From positions 310,001 to 374,000 of the forward strand of contig CP154954.1 in the NCBI GenBank assembly GCA_039621445.1: a stretch of DNA of 64,000 nt. Direction: 5' to 3'. Under the pieces are notes generated by a model. The model saw only the letters and a list, made by a program, of their open reading frames with translations. It searched no databases and was not told the origin of the DNA. The position numbers were made by a program, and so were the translations under genes. Source of the DNA: Euglena gracilis. Lineage: Eukaryota > Euglenida > Euglenophyceae > Euglenales. Below, piece by piece: positions 21,916-36,014 of this stretch (its first letter is position 1; each line of letters begins with the position of its first letter).

Positions 21916-24900
21916 ATTTTACTGATGATACAACGAAATAGTTTTCGCTCCTTTTTAAAAAAGGGTTTGGTAGAAGAGTTAAGAAAAATAAAAGATATAG
22001 CTCATGAAGGCTTTAGGATAAGCTTTCAAACAGATAATGTGAAATATAAAAAGCCTAAAATATCTGCTGAATTTGCATTGAAAAACGGGGAAACATACAG
22101 TTTATCTGTTCATATACCTGTTGAAGTTACCTATAATAATATGTTCCTTGTTAGGAGAGATTTTTATTATTTTTCCTATTAATTTTATAATATATTTTTC
22201 ATTATAATAATAAGTTTTTTTTTAGCAAAAAAGAATTTATTATCTTATTAAATAAATATATATTATTTGCAAAAATTCCTTTAATGACTGAAAAAGGTAC
22301 GTTTATTTTTAACGGTAATAAAAGAATTATGGATGTGGTTTATATTATTACTTTTAATTTTTTATTAATTATATTTATAAGTTAATTTTTTTTTAATTTT
22401 TAGGTTTGAGTTTTTTTAATTCATTTTTAACCAAATTATTCGTAGTCCTGGCGTTTATTTTGAAAAAAATCGTTATAATGATTCCATATTTGCGACGTTA
22501 ATACCAACTTTTGGTAGTTGGTTAACTTTTAAAATTGATGTGCGTTTTTAAATGTTATTTAGTAATTTGGATTTTTAAATTATATTTTTACATTAAATTA
22601 AATTCTTTTTTAAAATTGAAAATTTTTTATATTTGGGTCAAGACGAGGGAATTTTCGTTAAAGTAGACAAAATAAAGACAGCTATACCTTTAATAAATTT
22701 TTTGAAATGCTTAGGCCTATCCCGAAAAAAATTTTTTTTGTATCTTAACGATCCTATTTTTATAGAAACGTTACAAGAAAGTGAGTCTTATGGTATTAGA
22801 TTGGAATTTTTCGAATTTTATAAAATATTTTTTCCAAACGAAGTTAATGTTCGTTTTTTGAGATTTTTATATGTTTGATTTTATTATTTTATATTATTTT
22901 TTTAGTTAATAAGATATTAATATTTTTTTTATTTTTTCAGATGTTTTTTTATCTGAAAGGAAATGCCCGAAAATTTTTACGTTCAAAGTTTATGGATCTT
23001 GAGTTTATTCGTGTATTTTTTGTAATTTACAAAAGTTAAATTTTTTATAGATTATTTTAAAATTTTTTGATTTATTATTTTATGCCAGCATTATTAGCCG
23101 AGATTAAACACGTAAATATGATTTGGGTGAAGTAGGTCGCTTTAGGGTTAATACTAAAATTTATAGATCCGAATTTTTTCAAAGTAATAGAACTTTGCAA
23201 CCCGAAGATGTTTTGGGTATAGCTCATTATTTGATTGAGTTAAAGAAAGGTTGGGAAATAATGAAGAATAATAGTATCTTTATTTGTTTGTTTATTTAAA
23301 TTTATTAAAATTTTTATTTATTATAAAAATTTTTTAGCAATATTTTATTAATGATACCTTTTGATGAGATCGATGATTTAAAAAACAAATTAGTACGTAG
23401 TATAGGTGAACTTCTTCAAAGTCAATTCCGAATTATTTTAAATGAATTAGAATCTAGTTTAAAAGAAAAATTGATATTTCTTTATAAAAATCCTTCTGAA
23501 AAAACTTTTAGATTATCTAGATTTTTTAATTCTTACTTTATAACTAATCGTATTCGAAAGTTTTTTTCTGTTAATCCACTTTCTCAATTGTTAGATGATA
23601 CAAATTCTTTGTCTGAGCTTACACATAAAAGGAAGTTAAGTCCCTTTGGTCCTAATGGTCTTAATAAAGAAAGAACAAAGTTAGATGTAAGAGAAATAAA
23701 TACTAGTCAATATGGAAGGGTTTGTCCTATTGAGACAAGTGAGGGAAAAAATGCTGGTTTGATTTTATCTTTAGCAAAAGATGTAAGAGTTGATAAGTAT
23801 GGATTTTTAGAAAGCCCTTTTTATAAGGTTTTGAGAGGAAAGATAGAAACCAATAAAGGAATTTATTTTATTTCTTCTGCGCAGGAAAAATATTTTACAG
23901 TAGCTCCGTTTGATGTCTTTAGAAGTTCTCAAAGTAATCTTTTAGATAAAAATAAGCTTCTAGGTGTTAAAAGAAGTAAAATTTTTTCATATTCTTTCTC
24001 AAAAAATATTGATTTTATAAGTATTTCAACAGATCAATTTACTTCATTAGGTACAGGCTTAGTTCCTTTTTTGGAGCATAACGATGCTAATAGGGTTCTT
24101 ATGGGTTCAAACATGCAACGACAATCTCTTATTTTATTGGAAAAGGAAGTTCCTTTTATAAAAACTGGACGCGAGGCTTTAATTAATCGAGAAAGTGATG
24201 CCACGGTTTTAGCAAAAAGTAGTGGAAAAGTAATTTATTCTAGTTTAAAAAAAATAGTTATTCAAGAGGAAGAATATTGTGCTAATATTGAATTTTTTAA
24301 TAAAAATTATTCTTTTTTTAATTTATTGGGGTGCTTAAATGAAATATCTCAAAAAAATTTTAAACTTATTAAAAAAGTTAACCAAAAAATTTATTTTTTA
24401 GAGTCTCCTAAGAAATCGAATCACGGTGTTTATATTCAGAAAATTCCTATTGTTCATGAAGGTGAGTGGGTTAGAAAAGGACAAATTATAGCTGATGGTA
24501 TGAGTACATTAAGAGGTGGCATTTGTTTAGGAAAAAATGTTTTGGTCGCGTACCTTGGATGGGAAGGTTATAATTTTGAAGATGCCGTAATTATTAGTGA
24601 AAGGCTTGTTTTTGAAGATATTTTTACTTCTATACATATGAAAAAATTTAAAACTTTTATTGTAAATGATGAAAAAAAAGGTGTGCGAATTTAAATTTAG
24701 TTAATTTTGAAAATTTAATTCTTAATTTTATTTTTCGTAAATTTTGGTATAAATATTATTTAGAGATATTTAATTATAACTTTTATTTGTTTTTAAAATT
24801 ATTAATTTTTTTTATAACTTTTTCAAAAATTTATATTTAGCTTTTTTTCATATTTCATTATTAATGAAAAATTAAATTCAATTAAAATTTTTTGATTTAA

Positions 24901-26044
24901 ATGAAAAATGTTTATTTTATTTAATAAAGCTAAATCTATTATTAGTTTAGATGTTTAGTTTGAAAACGAATATTAATTTGTTAAGTTTTAAGAAAATATT
25001 AGTATGTTTATTCCTAATGCAAGTTTAAAAACTATTAAAAACTTGAAAAATAATGGTATTATTAAAATAGGTTCAGAGATTAAAGCACAGGATGTTTTAA
25101 TTGGAAGAATTAAAGTTAAGTTAAAAAATACGCCAAAAAATAAAATGTTAATAGCATTTTTTGGCAATAAGGTACGAAAAGACGTTTCTTTACGTTCTCC
25201 TCGCTCTTTGGTAGGTATTGTTACAAGTGTTGAGATTTTATGTAAAAAGTCGAATTGTTCTGTTCTTATTCATGTTGCCGAAAAACGCAGAATACAAATA
25301 GGTGATAAAATTGCAGGACGGCATGGTAATAAAGGTATAATTTCGAAAATTGTTCCGTCTATAGATATGCCTTTTCTTCCTGATGGTACACCTGTTGATA
25401 TGATTTTAAATCCTCTAGGCATACCATCTAGAATGAATGTTGGTCAAGTCTTTGAAAGTTTGTTAAACTTGTCTTCTTTATTTTTGAAAGAAAGGTATAA
25501 AATTCAACCTTTTGATGAAGTCCAAACAAGTATGAATTCAAAATCTTTTGTGTATAAAAAATTAAATGAAGCGCGTAAAAGAACTAAAAAAGATTGGCTT
25601 TTTAATCCAAATTATCCAGGAAAAGCCTTTTTATATGATGGTAGAAATTGTAGGCCTTTTGATCACCCTGTAGCTTTTGGTTATGCGTATATTTTAAAAT
25701 TAATACATATGGTTAAAGACAAAATTCATGCGAGAGTTACCGGCCCTTATTCTTCAGTAACTCAACAACCTTTACGTGGAAAATCGAAAAATGGTGGACA
25801 AAGGTTTGGGGAAATGGAGGTTTGGGCTATAGAAGGATTTGGTGCTGCATATTTGTTGCAGGAGTTATTAACTATTAAATCTGATGATGTATTAAATAGA
25901 TCAGAAGCGTTATTTAGTTTAATAAATGGTACTTATTTTTCTAAGCCAAATATTCCCGAAGCTTTCAAGTTATTTATTTTAGAAATGCAATCTTTATGTA
26001 TTGATATTAAAATTTTTACAAATAATTATAAAAAATTCGATTAG
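21916..26044 (+). CDS. rpoB: RNA polymerase beta subunit, multi-exon (left copy)
   Basis: Beta subunit of the plastid-encoded RNA polymerase. Exons placed by homology (about 10 nt): 21916-22153 (IQRNSFRSFLKKGLVEEL), 22225-22329 (KIPLMTEKGTFIFNG), 22429-22539 (NQIIRSPGVYFEKNR), 22639-22848, 22941-23006, 23111-23249 (YDLGEVGRFRVN, LQPEDVLGIAHYLI), 23356-24682 (RSIGELLQSQFRI, GSNMQRQS, NFEDAVIISERLVFEDIFTS) and about 24990-26044 (GDKIAGRHGNKGIISK, GGQRFGEMEVWAIEGFGAAY). Introns between the small exons are about 75-110 nt and start NTNNG, as Euglena group III introns do; the last is about 300 nt. No upstream ATG continues this frame, so the extreme N-terminus must lie in an unseen exon. It is followed 84 nt later by rpoC1. 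Confidence 0.92.
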
Positions 26045-26128
26045 TTAAATTTTTGAGTTATTTTTTTTTTTATGAAGTTTTTATGGTCAATTAAGACCTG
26101 ATACTTATTTTTATTTATTTTTGTATTT

Positions 26129-29590
<3,462 letters not shown>

Positions 29591-29681
29591 ATACTTTAAT
29601 TTTTTGTATGAGCTAAGTAGTTTTAAAGTTTATTATTTTATTGATTTATTTCAATAAGTTTGTTAAATTATTATTTTAATT

Positions 29682-32600
29682 ATGAATTTCGGAAATATAG
29701 TATGTTTTAATAGAGTTTTTGATAAAAATGAAATTAGAAATTTAATTAGCTGGTTTTTGTCAAATTATGGTAGTATCCGAACAAAAGAGTTATTGGATAA
29801 AATGAAAAATTTTGGTTTTACCTATGCAACAACCACTGGATTATCATTAGGACTTGGAGATCTTAAAATTCCTTCTTCAAAAGCAAATTTGGTTAAAAGT
29901 TCTGAAAAAATTTTATTTAAAACGAGAAATCGATATAAAAATGGTATGATAAATTTCATTAATGTTTTGGATGAAGAAAGGGATATTTGGAATGTCGTTA
30001 ATGAAAATTTGAAGAAAGAATCTATTAATAATTTGAGACAATCCGACTTTTTGAATCCTTTGTATTCTATGACTTTGTCAGGTGCAAGGGGTAGTATTAC
30101 ACAGGTGAAACAATTGATAGGTATGCGAGGACTAATGTCCGATTCTCAGGGTAATGTAATTCCTTTTCCAATAAAAACTAATTTTAAAGAAGGTTTAAAT
30201 ATTACTGAATATTTTGTTTCTTGTTACGGTGCTAGAAAAGGCTTAATTGATACTGCTTTAAAAACAGCTAATGCTGGGTATTTAACTAGACGAATGATTT
30301 ATACAGCACAAAACTTAATTGTAAAAAGGTCGGATTGTTTTAAAAAATATAATACGTGCGTATTACTACAAAACCAAGATAAAGAAGAACTAAAGTTTTT
30401 GAAGGAAAAATTAATTGGTAGAGTATTAGCAAAAACTATTGTTAATGCCAAAACAGGTGATATTTTAGTTAGTGCTGGTCAAGATATTTGTAATGTGTGG
30501 TTCGAGCTACAAAAATTTTAAAATTTAAGGAATGTGGCAAATTCTTTTATATTAATTTTTATCTAAGATTATTATACTTTAAAATTAGCGAAATTCTAAT
30601 AATATACAGATCATTGTTATTAAACATAATTTCCTTTTTATTAGAATAAAAAAACAGGATTAAAATTTCAAAGTATTAAAAGTATTTGAAATAGTAATTT
30701 TATATGGTTTACAGAAAATTAAGAAACTAAAAAGCTTCAACTTTTTTTATAATATTTTATTACACTTTGTTATTGAAAATTAAGGGGGAGTTATATTAGG
30801 AGCCATTTTAAAACATACCTTTTATGTATAGTAGTTATGGTATAAACGAATTGAATTTTTATTTATAAGGATGGAATATGAAGCAAAAGGTCTGAACGAT
30901 GTTATAAAAACGTTTAAAATACTCTATGAAAAGTAGTAGGTGTAATCACCGGCATATGCTGATATATTTCTTAAATATCATAAAAAGTTTATGATTTTTA
31001 GGTAGCCGAGTGAAAAAGAATTTTCATGCTCGGTTTCGAATGAGAAATATTTTTATTAAATATTAACTTTCAGTCTATACGTTTAAAAAAATTATTAATT
31101 TTCCCGAGGTTTATATTCGTACACCTTTTAATTGTGTATTAATGGAAGGCATATGCCAAATATGCTATGGTTGGAATTTAGCCTGTGGCAAAATGGTAGA
31201 ACTTGGTGAATGTGTAGGAATTTTAGCTGCTCAATCAATAGGTGAGCCTGGTACGCAATTAACAATGCGAACTTTTCATACGGGTGGTGTTTTTTCTGCA
31301 AAGGCAAAAGAAGTTATAACATCTCCTTTAAATGGAAAAATATGGTACGATTTGAAGTGTGTATCGTTTTTAATTTTACAATATTTAATGGCAGAATTAA
31401 ACTTTCTATTTTAGACTAATTGTCTTTGTTATTGTATTACAATTTTTATATTTATTACTTGTTATAGATAGTAACTTAAAGTTTTTTAAATTGATTTATA
31501 TTGTAAGTTTATTTTTTTATAATTGAAATCAATTTTGCAGAATAGATAAACAAAATGTTGTTTATATTTTGTTACGTATTTTTTTAGTAAATAGAGTGAG
31601 AATAAATGGTTTTTCTAATAAAATTTATAATTTTAAACTTTATTTGATAAAACATGTTCTAAAAAACGATGTTTTAAAATAGAAGGAACGATTAAAATTA
31701 GTTTGGGGTTAGGGGATGTTTATTATTAGTATTTAAATTTATAGATCGCAATTATAAAATAAATATGAAGTATTAGCCATTAAATTAATCACAATTATAA
31801 TTGAGTAGTCGTATGATATAATATATCAAGTATGACTTCGTAAAAGTGATTTTTATAGGTCAACTTTAACTACAGGGTTAAGAAGAGTTTATAATAAATT
31901 TAAGGAAAAAGCTTTTTTAACTTTGCAAGAAAAAAAAATTGTGATTTACGAAAATGACGTTAGTAAATCTATTATGTTTTTACCTTCTAGTACGCTTTTA
32001 TATGTTAAGCCAGGAAGAAAAATATTTGATAAGCAAATAATAGGAGAATCTGTAAATTCTAACTTGAAAAATGACGTTTTTGGTATTGAGGAAATTCGAG
32101 ATGTTAAGGCAAAAATTTCTGGTCAAATCTTTTTCCCTCAAATTAATTCGAAGCAATTTGGAAAAATATTTTGGATAATAAGTTCTATTATTATGAGTTT
32201 TACTTCTTTATTTTTTCATTTGACAAAGAAATTTTCTTTTAAAAATAAATTAATTTGTCCTACTACAAATGTTCATAAAAAAGAATTATTTGTTAACAGG
32301 AAGAAAGAACTTTTTCCTCGTAAATTTGGTAAATTATTTATTAACATTAGGAACGTTAATAGTTTAGTTGATAAATCGAAAGTTTTAAAAAAAAGAAGTT
32401 CACATATTATTACATGTATACTTGATCAAGATAAGGTTATAATGCTTCGAAATCTTAAAAAACAAAAGCGTATTTTTGGTAATTTTAAAATTGGATGTTT
32501 TCTTAAAACGGGTCAAATAATTAGTAATTTTAAGCTTCTTCATTCTTCTCAAATAATACAAGAAAGAAAAGAGTTTTCGATTTTTCGAAAAGTAATGCCT

Positions 32601-33269
32601 TTTTCGACTAATGATGATACATTGATGAGAATAGAAGATAAACCTTTTATAAGAAAGAACCAATTATTATATCGCGTTAATTTTGTCCGAGAAAAAACTT
32701 ATGATATAGTTCAAGGATTGCCTAAAGTAGAAAAATTGTTAGAAGCTCGAATGACTTCTTCGTTAAAAGAAATAATAAATAACCCTCATGATATATTGAC
32801 GGAGTCTTTTTTTACTTTTTTAGATGATTATGAGAATCTTGTAGCTGCGCGAAAAAGTTTTGAGGTAATACAAAAATATTTAATAGATGGTGTTCAGACT
32901 GTTTATAAATCTCAGGGTGTCAAAATAGCGGATAAACATATTGAACTTATTGTTAAACAAATAACGTCAAAAGTGATTGTTACTAATCCAGGTGATTCTA
33001 GCTTTATGGTAGGGGATTTTTTAGATCTTAATTTAGTAGAGGTATTAAATAAAAGACTAGTAAATAGTATTGTTTATGAGCCTATAATTATGGGATTGAC
33101 TCGTTTTTCTCTATCTAGTCAAAGTTTTATAGCTCAAGCGAGTTTTCAAGAAACTACTAGAGTTTTAACAAAAGCTGCTTTACAAGGAAGAGCTGATTGG
33201 TTATCTGGGTTAAAAGAAAATTTAGTTTTAGGAAATATTATTCCCGCAGGTACTGGTTTTAAAAATTAA
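29682..33269 (+). CDS. rpoC2: RNA polymerase beta'' subunit, three exons (left copy)
   Basis: Second half of the split beta' subunit. Exon 1 (29682 to about 30494) starts [19 protein letters not shown] and contains [33 protein letters not shown] and [20 protein letters not shown]. Exon 2 (about 31081-31341) contains [19 protein letters not shown] and the trigger-loop region [20 protein letters not shown]. Exon 3 (about 31862-33269) ends with [20 protein letters not shown] and IPAGTGF. Both introns carry a group II domain V. The left copy has Lys (aaa) at 30342-30344 where the other two copies have Thr (aca). It starts 92 nt after rpoC1, consistent with an rpoB-C1-C2 operon. The large insertions of land-plant RpoC2 are absent. 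Confidence 0.93.
30495..31080 (+). other. Group II intron in rpoC2 (intron 1)
   Basis: The 5' end is GTGTGGTTCGAGC, a group II consensus start. A domain V hairpin lies at 31003-31039 (agccgagtg...catgctcggtttcg), followed by a domain VI-like stem and an AC 3' end. The exact 5' border is uncertain by 2 nt, because strict use of GTGTG leaves the reading frame shifted. No intron-encoded protein is visible. Confidence 0.8.
31342..31861 (+). other. Group II intron in rpoC2 (intron 2)
   Basis: About 520 nt between the GIC..SPLNGKI exon and the exon beginning [11 protein letters not shown]. Domain V is recognisable at about 31803-31842 (gagtagtcgtatg...agtatgacttcg). Borders are set by protein homology. 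Confidence 0.7.
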
Positions 33270-33299
33270 TTAGCAAAATTTACTATAATTTGAGTAACT

Positions 33300-33372
33300 G
33301 GGGGTATAGCTCAGTTGGTAGAGCGTCTGCCTTACAAGCAGAATGTCAGCGGTTCGAATCCGTTTGCCCTCA
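33300..33372 (+). tRNA. trnV-UAC: tRNA-Val (UAC)
   Basis: Cloverleaf with acceptor gggggta/tgccctc, anticodon loop ctTACaa and T loop ttcgaat. It lies 30 nt after the rpoC2 stop, on the same strand. Confidence 0.93.
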
Positions 33373-33388
33373 AAGGTTATTTACTTTA

Positions 33389-33460
33389 TCCTTAATAGCT
33401 CAGTGGTAGAGCAATCGGCTGTTAACCGATCGGTCGTAGGTTCGAATCCTACTTAAGGAG
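33389..33460 (+). tRNA. trnN-GUU: tRNA-Asn (GUU)
   Basis: Cloverleaf with acceptor tccttaa/ttaagga, anticodon loop ctGTTaa and T arm gtaggttcgaatcctac. Confidence 0.94.
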
Positions 33461-33463
33461 TAA

Positions 33464-33537
33464 GGGCTTGTAGCTCAGTGGACTAGAGCACGTGGCTACG
33501 AACTACGGAGTCAGGGGTTCGAATCCCTTCTTGCCCG
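33464..33537 (+). tRNA. trnR-ACG: tRNA-Arg (ACG)
   Basis: Three nt after trnN. The anticodon loop is ctACGaa and the T loop ttcgaat. The acceptor stem gggcttg/cttgccc has two internal T-T mismatches in both copies, unusual for a functional tRNA unless they are edited or tolerated. Confidence 0.88.
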
Positions 33538-33582
33538 ATTGATTAGTAATTTCGTTATTTTTTATGATCATTTAATTTTTAA

Positions 33583-33666
33583 TACAGGCAGAGAGACTCG
33601 AACTCTCACATCATAAAGACACAGGAACCTAAATCCTGCGCGTCTACCAAATTCCGCCATGCCTGC
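33583..33666 (-). tRNA. trnL-UAG: tRNA-Leu (UAG)
   Basis: 84-nt class II tRNA with a long variable arm, acceptor gcaggca/tgcctgt and anticodon loop ttTAGgt. It faces trnV-N-R. Confidence 0.93.
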
Positions 33667-33737
33667 TTTATCAATATTAATAAATGTTAATATTGTTTTT
33701 TATTTATTTTAAAACGTGTTAAATAAATTTTGTTATT

Positions 33738-34034
33738 TTATATTCTACGTCTCTTGCTAGGTCGACATCCATTATGTGGTAAGGGAGTGACATCTCTTAT
33801 GCAACTTATGCGTAGACCTAAACTTTGTACGCATTTTAAAGCTGTTTCTCGTCCGGTTCCAGGTCCACTAATGTTTATCTCAACTTTTTGAAGTCCTTGT
33901 TCTATAGCTTTCTTAACGGCAATTGCAGTAGTTGTCTTTGTAGCTAACGGTGTAGCCTTTTTCGAGCTTTTAAAACCGCATGCTCCTGAAGATGACCAAG
34001 CGATTACATTTCCTTTTGGATCACTTACCGAAAC
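33738..34034 (-). CDS. rps11: Ribosomal protein S11, 3' exon only (left copy)
   Basis: 30S ribosomal protein S11. The exon encodes VSVSDPKGNVIAWSSSGACG through GPGTGRETALKC to RDVTPLPHNGCRPSKRRRI-stop, the conserved C-terminal two thirds. It matches the right-hand copy. Upstream on this strand the intron begins normally, but from about 34158 the sequence decays and exon 1 is no longer readable, so this copy is broken. Confidence 0.9.
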   Translation of the reverse strand, partial: VSVSDPKGNVIAWSSSGACGFKSSKKATPLATKTTTAIAVKKAIEQGLQKVEINISGPGTGRETALKCVQSLGLRISCIRDVTPLPHNGCRPSKRRRI

Positions 34035-34157
34035 TAAGAATTTAATTAGATGTATTTTTCTATTATTTAATATAAAGGAAAATTTTTTTTAGTTTTATTG
34101 TGATGATTTTTTGTATAATTTTTTTAATATTAAATCGCTTCATTATTATAAGTTGTT

Positions 34158-34900
34158 TTTTTTTTTTATTGTTTTTTAAATGCTTTTTTTTTATAAAAAA
34201 AAAAAATAATACACTTTTTAATTACATAAATAACGAAAAAATTTATATTTTTTTTTTTTATTGTATTTTTGAAATTTTTGTTTTTTTTTATAAATAATAT
34301 TTTTTTAATTTGAGTTTTAATTTATTATAAAAAATATTTTAATTTTAACTTGCAAAAAGATTACTAAATAAAATTATTACAATATAAACAATTGAAAAAA
34401 AATAATTCTAATTTTTTTTTAAGATAATGAGTATTAATTAAATCTAATTTTATACATTTTTGATATGACATAATTATAGATTAAAATAAAAATACTTTTG
34501 CACTAAATAAAAACGCTTGATCGATAAATTTGTTACTTTTTGCAGCATTATTGTAAAACAAAAAATTCGATATGTAGATAATATTTTCTATAATCTCATT
34601 TTAAAAGTTATAAAAAATCTTTTTTTTTTTTTTCCTAGATTATTTTTCCTTTTTTTTTTTCGGTTTAATATTAAAGTTATTTTTAATCTTATTTTATTTT
34701 TTATTTCTTTTAAAAATAACTATTATTATTTATTTAATTTTCTTTTAAAAAATTTTTTTACTTACTTTGTCTTTTAGTATTTTTTATTTTTCTAATTTTT
34801 TTTTTCTTATCTCAATAATTGTTTCTATTGAAAATAGTTTTTTTTTTTATTGATTAAATTTTTTTTTTTTTTTTTTTTTAATGTCAAATCAATTTAAATT
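34158..34900 (-). pseudogene. Decayed T-rich antisense copy of rps11 exon 1 and rps4
   Basis: Follows the reverse complement of 42415 down to about 41530, but with many indels and T-run expansion. The clearest anchor is 34541-34605 (tttttgcagcattattg..., attcgatatgtagataatatt, ctataatctcattt), which matches the reverse complement of rps4 codons for MRLDNIVHRIGFAPTIMAAK. So the left palindrome arm really extends into rps4, in corrupted form. No usable reading frame remains. Confidence 0.8.
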
Positions 34901-34919
34901 ATTCATTTTCTTTTTTTAA

Positions 34920-35192
34920 ATCTTTTTTATATTTAAATTTAATTATATTTTTATAAAGAAAACAAAAAATAACAAAATCGTTACGATCCCCTTTCCAAAA
35001 AAAAAGTAAAAAGGTATAGCAACAAACAAAGTTGGTCCATACCAAAGTTTCAAAAGCAGAATTTGCTATTTAACAACGAATTAACGGAGGGCGAATAAAA
35101 TTTTAATAAGTTCTAATTTCTGAAAGGCTTCAAACACATCAAATAGCTAAAAACGCTAAAAATCTTCAGGACCTAAATTCAGCGGCGCACAC
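34920..35192 (-). other. 5' part of a group II intron (petB intron 1), truncated
   Basis: Starts GTGTGCGCCGCTGAATT directly after petB exon 1, with domain I-like stems (ggaaaggggatcgtaacga). It is well ordered until about 34980, then runs into T-rich decay. There is no domain V, so the intron is cut off. Confidence 0.65.
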
Positions 35193-35212
35193 CAATCGTA
35201 AACTCGACTCAT
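35193..35212 (-). CDS. petB: Cytochrome b6, first exon only
   Basis: Twenty nt read ATGAGTCGAGTTTACGATTG, giving MSRVYDW once the first G of the next exon is added. This is the conserved start of cytochrome b6 (usually followed by FEERLE). It is followed at once by a group II intron 5' end. No second exon (heme-binding helices) exists in the window, so the gene is truncated by the junction near 34.9 kb. Cytochrome b6 is the quinol-oxidising core of the b6f complex. It diverges from psbN. Confidence 0.75.
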
Positions 35213-35476
35213 AAAAAGAGAAACTTATCAAACAAGAATTAAAATTTCAAGTATGCATTATAAAGATAAAAGAATTCATTATACCTAACTTCATGCAATA
35301 TAAATACACAAAAAATTTTATATTAAAAACTTAAAATTCTCAAATATATACGAATATAAATAAAACACATTAAATCAAAACCAACAATTTTCGAATTGGA
35401 ATAAAAATTCTTTAATTTTAAAAAGTCAGCCAAAAATAATATACTAAAATAAAAGTAATATAAATTTTTATTTAAA
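35213..35476. other. Divergent spacer petB/psbN
   Basis: About 265 nt, A-rich, presumably carrying promoters for petB (-) and psbN (+). I could not pick a convincing -35/-10 pair. Confidence 0.4.
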
Positions 35477-35605
35477 ATAATATCATTTTTATCAACTATT
35501 TTTTTAGGTTTTTTTATTATAAGTACAACAATATACTCAATTTACATGGGATTTGGTCCAATGTCAAGAAAACTTAAAGATCCTTTTGAAGAACATGAAA
35601 ATTAA
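35477..35605 (+). CDS. psbN: PsbN, photosystem II assembly factor; start unclear
   Basis: The frame encodes one membrane helix (STIFLGFFIISTTIYSIYMG) followed by the family signature RKLKDPFEEHEN-stop. About 42 residues fit the usual 43. There is no ATG at the expected start: the frame opens with ATA ATA TCA after an upstream TAA. Either a non-ATG start is used or a tiny 5' exon lies upstream of an intron, as happens in psbB here. PsbN helps assemble PSII and is not a core subunit. It lies 51 nt before psbH on the same strand, whereas in plants psbN is opposite psbH. Confidence 0.85.
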   Translation: MISFLSTIFLGFFIISTTIYSIYMGFGPMSRKLKDPFEEHEN

Positions 35606-35656
35606 AATAAAATAGGTAATTTCAAAAGAAAGTTAAAAATTATTAAATTTAATATT

Positions 35657-35869
35657 ATGACAACTATTTCAAAAAACAAAACATCAAATTCTAAAGGTAA
35701 AACAACTACTTTAGGAACAATATTAAAACCTTTAAATTCTAAATATGGAAAAGTTCTTCCTGGCTGGGGGACAGCTGGAATAATGTTAATTTTTATGACT
35801 TTATTCGCAATTTTTTTAACAATAATTTTAGAAATATACAACTCTTCAGTAATTCTTGACATTAAATAA
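35657..35869 (+). CDS. psbH: Photosystem II subunit H
   Basis: A 70-residue intact protein. It has a hydrophilic Thr/Lys-rich N-terminus with potential phosphorylation sites (MTTISKNK), the conserved [20 protein letters not shown], then one transmembrane helix ([20 protein letters not shown]) and a short tail. PsbH sits next to CP47 and is needed for PSII assembly and QB-site function. Length and order agree with the family, there is no intron, and the first ATG is the homologous start. It converges on psbT. Confidence 0.95.
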   Translation: MTTISKNKTSNSKGKTTTLGTILKPLNSKYGKVLPGWGTAGIMLIFMTLFAIFLTIILEIYNSSVILDIK

Positions 35870-35943
35870 AATGAAATAAATAACAAATTAAAACTGTTGT
35901 GAAAATTTCATTTTATTTATTTTTTATTTCTTTTTCTTTTTAA

Positions 35944-35979
35944 AATTTTTATTAACTTTTTTATAAGTTAATAAAAATT
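35944..35979. terminator. 15-bp hairpin between convergent psbH and psbT
   Basis: Perfect inverted repeat aatttttattaactt / aagttaataaaaatt around a 6-nt loop, lying 75 nt after the psbH stop and 36 nt from the psbT stop. By position it could shape the 3' ends of both convergent transcripts. The stem is nearly all A/T. Confidence 0.65.
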
Positions 35980-36014
35980 AAATCACATCGAAAATTGAAA
36001 GATAATAAGAATAA

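Noticed and set aside
32400-32663. 87-codon antisense frame inside rpoC2 (and 43909-44172)
   Set aside because: It is a shadow of the rpoC2 exon, and base changes follow the rpoC2 frame.
34517-34777. 86-codon frame resembling ribosomal protein S7 (LIDKFVTFC... IFYNL)
   Set aside because: The same bases align with reverse-complement rps4 (gcagcattattg, attcgat, aatctcattt), so the likeness is accidental and the frame is a by-product of the corrupted antisense copy.
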